Source: Rhipicephalus microplus
Lineage: Eukaryota > Arthropoda > Arachnida > Ixodida > Ixodidae
DNA: 64,000 nt
Direction of reading: 5' to 3'
NCBI RefSeq assembly: GCF_043290135.1
Contig: NC_134705.1
Coordinates: 55,219,271 to 55,283,270, forward strand
Position 1 is the stretch's first letter, and each line of letters begins with the position of its first letter. The notes beneath the pieces were generated by a model. That model did no database searches, was not told the origin of the DNA, and was given only the letters and a program-made list of their open reading frames with translations. The position numbers and the translations under genes were made by a program. Shown one piece after another: positions 57,336-64,000 of this stretch.

Positions 57336-57545
57336 AGAAGATTTCTCTTGCCCCACTTTTTTTCCCGAGCTAGCGTTGTCTCATTACTAAAGTCGAAGGC
57401 ATGTCCCGTCGTCGAGCAGTCTTCGACGAGTTTTGCCTTATAATGCGTGGCATGGGTGGCTTTTGCAATGTCTCCTTTGTGCTTTTTGAGCCCTGTCGGT
57501 CGCTCTCAGCCAATTTCACTCATGCATGTGGTGTCGCATACATCA
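57336..57545 (-). pseudogene. GIY-YIG endonuclease domain, left copy
   Basis: Minus translation: CDTTCMSEIG, stop (TGA), then KKHKGDIAKATHATHYKAKL and TTGHAFDFSNETTLARE. It aligns residue by residue with the right copy (CDTTYIS...HKGDITKTTH...KTGHAFDF...TLARE). The in-frame TGA sits where the right copy has Arg of G-R. The YIG box reads CMS, so it is degenerate. In Penelope-like elements this domain cuts the target DNA. Confidence 0.75.
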
Positions 57546-57643
57546 CTGATCAGCACTTTGCAGTCACATTGTTGGAAAACGTGGTTGGTGAATTGTAATG
57601 AATCTATTATCTGAACAGTTTTATCAATGACACCCAGAAACAC

Positions 57644-58069
57644 ATGCAAAAGGGAACAAGGAGTCTGCCACGTGAAAAAACAAATGGCATTATTTGTATA
57701 CCTTATGTTGAAAGTTTCTCAGACTCTGTTCAAATAGCACTTCGTCCACTGGGAACTGAAACAATTTTCAAGCCTTATTGTACTTTGGAAAACGTGCTCT
57801 CTAAGCCCAAAGACTGCACCCCTGCGATTGATGAAAACAGGGTTGTTTACAAGTTCCTGTGTGGTGGCTGCGACACCACTTATATTAGCAAACCTGGCAG
57901 GAAGTGGTCAATGAGTTTTCATGAACACAAAGGGGACATCACAAAAACCACGCATTCTCAGACAAAACTCATCAAACACTGCTTGAAAACGGGGCATGCC
58001 TTTGACTTTCGTAATTCGATGACGCTGGCCCGGGAACAAAGAACAAAGAAGAGAAAGCTTTTCGAGTAG
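57644..58069 (+). pseudogene. Penelope-like C-terminus with GIY-YIG domain, right copy
   Basis: A 141-codon open frame. Residues 20-65 (IPYVESFSDSVQIAL, TIFKPYCTLENVLSKPKD) match the RT-to-endonuclease linker of Penelope-like elements. Residues about 67-140 form the GIY-YIG domain (VVYKFLCGGCDTTYISKPGR, FHEHKGD, KHCLKTGHAFDF, KRKLFE), with conserved C-x2-C spacing before Y-I. The canonical Y-I-G is Y-I-S. The frame is intact to its stop but starts without RT. Confidence 0.8.
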
Positions 58070-58251
58070 TAGTTACACCGTCGTGACCGGCATCGTGCAA
58101 CAACAATCACGGCCTTCATCCGGATAAGTAGACATATACGAGACATTCAGTGAATTCGGTCACCTCCACACAATTGGTGCCTGTGCACACAGAGGATGCC
58201 ACTCACATAGGAGGCGAAATGTCTCTGTAGATTCGTTTTATTTTGTTGTGT

Positions 58252-61200
58252 AATGTCGGAGTACATATTATTATCACTAAGGAGAAGAAATTTATTTTCA
58301 TGTTAATTTGGCATATGTTCAAGTACTTCCAGAGAAGAATTGTTTATTCAAACAAAAAAAAAACAAATATTCAGAGACTTGTTTTATATCTTTGTGTACA
58401 TAATTACCTCCTGAGGCGAAATAAACATTGCTACTCAGCATTCGTGCCATGCGTTGACTACCGATAACTTACGGGCCCATAAATATGCTATTGCCAGTGA
58501 ACTGTTTTCTTGGAAATTGTTATCTATGCATCTCTTCTATTTGGCTACACCACCTGTGTTACTTCAAGATGTGCAACAGTTGACTGCCAAATTTTTGTTA
58601 GTAGTTAGCCCAACGAGTGCTGCTCACTCTATCAGATTGCTCCTTCTAAATTTAAAGCATCAAAACAAACTTGACCCAATTTCATGCATTTGCCTTAAGT
58701 GACATTTCCCATAATTTTTAGATAGGATAAGCTTAGTTTTTTGCTCTACACTTTGTCGTATAAGATTAAAAATTTATGTACTTCCTCTTCATGAAGACAT
58801 TGTATCAGTGGCTTTGTAGGGGCATTCCCTTAGATATCATGTTAAGCTGCAAATTCACAACAAAACATGGCTAATTCACGTACAATGCCAGGCCTTCATT
58901 ATACTGGTATAACTTATGTTTGCAACATTTTGCCTCGTGCAAAGCAAAAAAATAACTGCATTTTACGACCTTTCGTTTACAACATAACGTCTCTCTGACA
59001 CTGAAATTACTCTAATAAGCATCACTATATAATGCCTCTGTCGGAGCTTAAACCACACTGAACCAAAAAAGGAAAGAGTGACAAAAGCTTCGAAATTCCA
59101 CTTGAGAGCAGCTTATGTTCCAATAAACCATTTAATTTGGGTGTTTCTGAAGATCTGCCTGTTTTTTGAAACAGTGTTAGCAGGCCACAAACTGCACACC
59201 AGTCTTTGTAAGGCAGCACCTTGATGGGCATGATATCAGACGTCCCTGCGGCATATGTAAGCTTCCTGCTGTGCTTCTTCCCTTTCTCCACCTCTGATTT
59301 ACGTCATGCATTCTTCCTTCAACAAAAGTGTTAAGATGGCCTCATTTTCGGGATTTTACTCTGCAGCCAGTAACATTATTCACTGCCGGTGCTATTCATA
59401 TTTATTGTAAGAACCCTACAGGCGGAATGTAGTGAGTTGAGAGACACGAGCGGTAGCTGGCGAGGTTTGCAAACCCGTTTCAGGGGATTTTAACTGTCAC
59501 CTCCTCTACTTGATCATGTGGCCACTAGATGTGGCTGTTCGTAAAAAAACACCAAAGCGGATCACACGAGCCCCAGCATAACCTTTAGCAGTGGATCTCT
59601 CTGCACATATACTGCGGATGTTGCGCATTGTTCGCTTCCTACTTTTGCCCCTACATACAAAAGCTACCCGGAAAATTATCTTTTACTACTTCCTGGCTAT
59701 CATTACACAAAGCCCATTTTTCATGCCTTGCAGTGAGTGAAAAATTGGTTATTTTATGGGCATAAATGGCGGCAGACATTTGCAAGCCAAAACGTAACTA
59801 GCCTCATGCATCGCTAAACAGATGTATCGTTTGCCACTTTCTTTTTCTTGCTCACATAGCTACTTGAAACCTTCAAGAATATGAATGGGGTTCAGGATGA
59901 CAACGATCATGATGTGGTGCAAGCGTGGTAAGCCAACAGAGGGAAAGATTAGGTCAAGCAGCGCAACATTCAAACTTAGAGGGTGGTCTTACACTTACAT
60001 AAATGAATGCAGTGCTCAGATTTAGTGAAACTTATGAGAGTCATTTCTTTCAGCTATAAAACGAGTTCTGCTCGCACCGCAATTAATTTGTAAGACATAT
60101 TCAAATTGCACCCGCTGAACTTTAAACAACAAATCTGATGTTATCATATTGATGCAGATTTTTTATCCAAAAAGTGGGTATTTAATTGATGAGCCTTAGT
60201 CAGTATTCAATTCAGTGTGAAAAGTTATTATTATTCGCGTGCTCCTACAAAATAAGCAGCACAGTACACATGGTCGGAAAAGTTTAGAGGCCTTATCAAG
60301 CGCGAAAAGTGCCTGTCGCTGTCTACTCAAGTGCCAAATAAAATCATTGGTTGACATCATGGATCACCAAAATTTTTGATATCATGACGTCGTCGAGTGA
60401 CATCGTCGATTGGTCTAAATTGGGCAGATCCCCGAAAAAATGACAAACTGCATGAGGTACACAAAGCTTTTGGCGAGGGTATACAATCGACCGAGAAGCA
60501 GACAAGGATGGCTGCTTCGGCGTTCAAATCCTCCAAGACAAACGCATATGGGATCTTGGGAGTCATTTTGGGACTGACATGTCACATCTCACCTGCGCAC
60601 TTACTGGGCTTTCACAAATGCGACTGTAGATCTGTCAGAATCTGATCAGTTTGTGCAGATGGTACTGCACATATTTTCATTCCACTTTTAGAACAGCAGC
60701 ACATTGCTGTGGTATACGAAGTGATCACACGAAACGATTGCTTCGTTAGTGCTCACCTATGTGAGTACTAGCACTAGCATTTGATATGGTTATCGCGAAA
60801 GCTCACGCACAGTCTTTTTTTTCAAGGTTCCAATTCTTTTGTTTTAAACTTGGAATCGCCTACCCCCCTCCCACCCTCTTTTTGCTTTTACCATCTTGAG
60901 TGTCTGAACAGCCCGCTAGCTGACGGAGACCCTTGGCTTAGCAAGCGGAAGCTGCAAAACCAGTCCGGGTATTGTATTTGTCATTTGGGAGGTGCAAGGG
61001 AATAGGCGGCTCACACATTTGTGGCTGCACCCAGTGAACACTTGAAGAAGTTCTATGGAGAAATACGCTTGAGTGCGTCTGCATTTCCTGCGAACGTCAA
61101 ATCTTCTAGGTGTCTATGGTGGCCGATGCTGAGAGTAAATTCCTTATGTCCCACTATGATCAGTGAAGGCCGTGCGCCTGGAAAGTAAGATATACCATGA

Positions 61201-63770
61201 CCTACATGACCGAACAGATTATTTGCCAAAGGTAAGCTTTGCTAGAGTTAATTGGTGACCATCTTGTCTATTTCGTGCAGTTCAAGCTTTCTTCCTGCTA
61301 CCTCTGTGCTAGACCCATCACTGCCCACTACAACAAGCAAATGACATCACATGAATGATCTTCGAGGACACAGTGATGATTCGCAATACATGTGTTACCG
61401 TAATTTGAGAGGAAGTATTACGCAAGGAAAGACACTTTTTATGAAGAAGTTGGCATACTGAAAATATTGCTTCCAAACTTCAGAAGGCGTCAAGACAAGG
61501 CACTTGACGTTCATTTTGCTCCGCGTGGCTGAGAACGCTATAGAGATCACGCAGCCATCCGCGCATTTTGCTGCAGTCAGGGAAATATGCCTCACTGCCT
61601 TTTGGTTTATGTTATAGTTACTGCACGCATGCAAGTTTGATTTCCACCAACTTGCCCGCAAACTATCCACAAACTTGTCAGTTGGCACTTTTCAAGTCTG
61701 AAAGCGCCTCTATGAAGGTTACCGAAATCGAAACGGGGGGTCCGTAGCCTCTGAAGTTATCTGCCACGCACCGGTAAAAAAATCTCAGGGGATTAGTATT
61801 TTTCAGGAATGATTTGCAGACGATTCAAGCTACCTCTCAGTTGGCAACTGTCGGCACTCTGTGCAACGCCTATAGAGGCTGCTTGGCCTTGTGACCTCCG
61901 TCCTCTCTCAAGAAAAAAAAAAAACACGACGCGCGTCATGTCGCCACTCCTTCACATGTGCAGACTAGTCTTTCAAAAAAGGTCCAATGTTATACTACCC
62001 TTCAACCAGTGTCGAGTGGAACACACACTCTAAACATTCCTCACCTCTCCGCGAAGGAAAGACTACCAGGTAATGTCCTACGAGTCTCAAAAACAGAAGG
62101 CAAGGTCAACTTCCCTGCGTACTTCAAAAACGCTTCTGAAGTCCCCTGGCTACAAAGGCGAGCAGCCAAGCAGGTTCTGAAATCCTCGGCACAATTGCCA
62201 AACCACTTGGTCATGAATGTCACACGCTTTGTTCTCTTCTTTCTGTCCCTTCGTCTCTTTCTTTCTTTTTTTTTCAGCAGCTTCTTGGGGTTACATTGTG
62301 TATTGGAGACGTAGCGTCTAAATTTATCCACTGGGCTAGACACTCAAGTCTGAAATCTGGAGAAATAACTCATATGTGTTTCGGTGCCATAGTCATGTTT
62401 AGCGGCATCACTTTTGAGAAACGTCAGTACTAACACGAGACAACTTCATGGTTCTTTTCACAGATGACGCCACCACCAAAAAATGTTTGCGATATTTGTT
62501 ACTTGTTGAAAATCAGTTGAATCAGGTGCTGCTACCCAAAGTTAGTGAGCACTGGTAATTAGAAAACAGGACATAGTCCTGATAATGTGCGATAATTGTG
62601 AATTAGCAATAAAAGAAAAAAAGTAAATTTGCACAATCCTGGCAAGCAAAAGAATGAGCTAAATTCACTCTGTCTTTTGTTCTTTAATTAACTTATGACA
62701 CTTTTTTCTGCATAGAAAGACTTGCTGCTTCAGTATTGAAAATTTCATTTCTTGATCTTGGACAGTTTTTCCACTTCGTCGGTAATGCCTGAACAAGTGG
62801 ATCCATAAATTTGTGAATTCAAGCAGTTATTATTCATGAGCTATCCGTCAGAACGCGAAACAACTTCGCATAGACTTTAAGTACATGGTAGTCTGGATAC
62901 CCATTCAACATTGTTCTACACAAAAATGAAAAAATAGTTATTCACTCATAAACCTAGATTGTTCTGCTCAATTTGATTGAAGCCTGCATTACTTTCGAAT
63001 TGCTTTACTGGCTACATTTCATCATAAAAACCTTGCATATTGGTTTATGAAGAGGCTCAGGAAATTTCATTTAATTATGTTGAAAAGTTTTGCCATTCTG
63101 CCAGTGCCACAGAGGCTTTTACAGCAAAAGCATTAGTTTTTGCTCGCACTGTTTTGAATGCTATGCAAAACCGCTTCATACTAGGCGACAAAACTAGCTG
63201 TCATTAGAATGTGGAGAATGTAAGTTTTCTAATGCGATACAATTACCATCAATAGGCAAAGCGTAGAACGTCAGCAAACAGTGAATAAAACACAGAGTGG
63301 GTGCTGCTGTTGTGGGACCGCCACCTCAATAAATCATTTTGTTTAGCTTGTTGGTACATGCTTACTTAATTTTAAAGAGATGCATATCATCGGAGAAGAA
63401 AATTGAGGAGAAAACAGAAACGGCATCACTCACAACTAACATTATTCTTAAAAAATCAACAAAATATATGAGCGCAGCAACCTTGCGCACGCACATTATC
63501 TCACATGCTAGTAAAAAAAACACGCGATAGGATTGACAACAGAAGAATTATGACAAAAAAGCCACTAAACGACCAAAGATTCTGAAGAATGAAATTCCCC
63601 ACCAAGCAGTGCAACAGATTTATTACTAACATGCGTATCTCTTGTTTTTGATGTAGTATGCTTCCATAATTTTGCGTGCTAAGGTGTCATCCTTAAAAAA
63701 AAAGATACACTGAAAAACCTAGCCTCACACTTGCAGGAACCACAATTTGCAGGCAAATGTGCCTGTTCAT
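58252..63770. other. No gene recognised
   Basis: About 5.5 kb of AT-rich DNA. Frames up to 118 codons (61958-62314) are unassigned; those at 62041-62343 (minus) are Lys/Arg-rich and partly a poly-pyrimidine artefact. I see no RNA gene, known domain, microsatellite of note or target duplication. This is the longest stretch without a recognisable feature. Confidence 0.5.
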
Positions 63771-64000
63771 AAAGGACAAAATTAGGGAGCAAGAACTTCC
63801 CGTGGAAAAGAAACTTTCAGCATATTTGCCAGCACATAGTGGTTTCTGCAAATGTGGAGATAGGTTTTCCACTGTATCCGTCGTTGTAAAAAGCAATGAT
63901 ACCTTGGCACGTAAAATTATGGAAGCATTCTACATTAAAAACAACGGAGATACACGTATTAGTGTTACATCTGTTGCTCTGCGTGGTGGGGAATTTTCGT
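63771..64000 (+). pseudogene. Penelope/LINE-like C-terminal fragment, cut by window end
   Basis: An uninterrupted plus frame to the last base: a CKCGD zinc-like pair, then VVVKSNDTLARKIMEAFYIK and NNGDTRISVTSVALRGGEF. This pattern (REIxEAxxIKxxGDxCVSxPSxxL) is the end of the GIY-YIG-containing protein seen in many arthropod retroelements, just after the endonuclease core. No GIY-YIG core lies upstream in the same frame. The remaining part lies outside the window. Confidence 0.5.

Larger units (their letters stand above)
57153..58251. mobile_element. Inverted pair of Penelope-like element ends
   Basis: Outer ends are inverted: ACACAACAAAATA at 57153 and its complement ending at 58251, followed inward by matching blocks (GACATTTCGCC, GTGGCATCCT-like, ATGTCTCGTAT, GGCCGTG). 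The similarity continues through the GIY-YIG coding of both arms: left arm about 57153-57600 (coding minus), right arm about 57800-58251 (coding plus). The arms have diverged, perhaps 70-75% identical by eye. The centre (about 57600-57800) belongs to the right copy. The 3' ends of the two copies point outward. Confidence 0.8.

Overview
The window looks like repeat-rich nuclear DNA from an arachnid, most likely a hard (ixodid) tick. It shows no operons, no dense coding and no intact multi-exon gene. It holds three copies of a tRNA-headed SINE of the type known from ixodid ticks (19489-19727, 34930-35060, 43508-43645), many decayed non-LTR retrotransposons, Ty3/gypsy elements, Penelope-like sequences, a piggyBac derivative and very long tetranucleotide and dinucleotide repeats. 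The species is an inference; no search was run.

Layout: 0-8 kb has a perfect 24-bp hairpin, a LINE 3' end, a LINE RT fragment and an internally deleted CR1-like LINE (5405-7740). 8-11.3 kb is a rearranged gypsy element (minus strand). It carries a nested LINE with an 11-bp target duplication and a plus-strand fragment of a diaphanous-type formin (FH1 to start of FH2) joined to an LTR piece through 8 bp of microhomology. 14.9-18.2 kb has a compound tetranucleotide array, a LINE 3' half, a tandem satellite of about 146 bp and a (TA)n array. 19.5-20.4 kb has a SINE and a LINE 3' end. 25.1-30.3 kb is one long plus-strand CR1-like LINE interrupted by an LTR-like insertion and by a 1008-bp DNA transposon with TTA target duplication and Harbinger features. 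31.2-35.2 kb has microsatellites, a LINE 3' end with an AATAAA signal and a SINE whose tail is a 30-unit ATCT array.

37.8-43.5 kb is the best-preserved element: a Ty3/gypsy retrotransposon with two 190-bp LTRs (about 96% identical by eye), a tRNA-Leu-type primer binding site, a polypurine tract and gag, protease, RT, RNase H and integrase remnants. Inside its gag lies a piggyBac-like element (41271-42552), and inside that a LINE or SINE tail, giving three levels of nesting. 44.5-48.9 kb is a near full-length decayed LINE (minus strand) with an SGNH-hydrolase-like domain, an APE endonuclease and an RT. 49.4-51 kb is another gypsy pol remnant. 53.9-55.2 kb has a 22-bp minisatellite and a tandem duplication of about 243 bp. 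57.15-58.25 kb has two Penelope-like GIY-YIG ends facing each other as a large inverted repeat. A further Penelope- or LINE-like C-terminal fragment runs off the window end.

No host gene can be named with confidence apart from the formin fragment. Two short open frames (36435-36653 minus, 56219-56437 minus) are listed as unassigned candidates. The overall story is serial insertion, nesting, internal deletion and inverted duplication of mobile elements, with retroposon tails seeding microsatellites.
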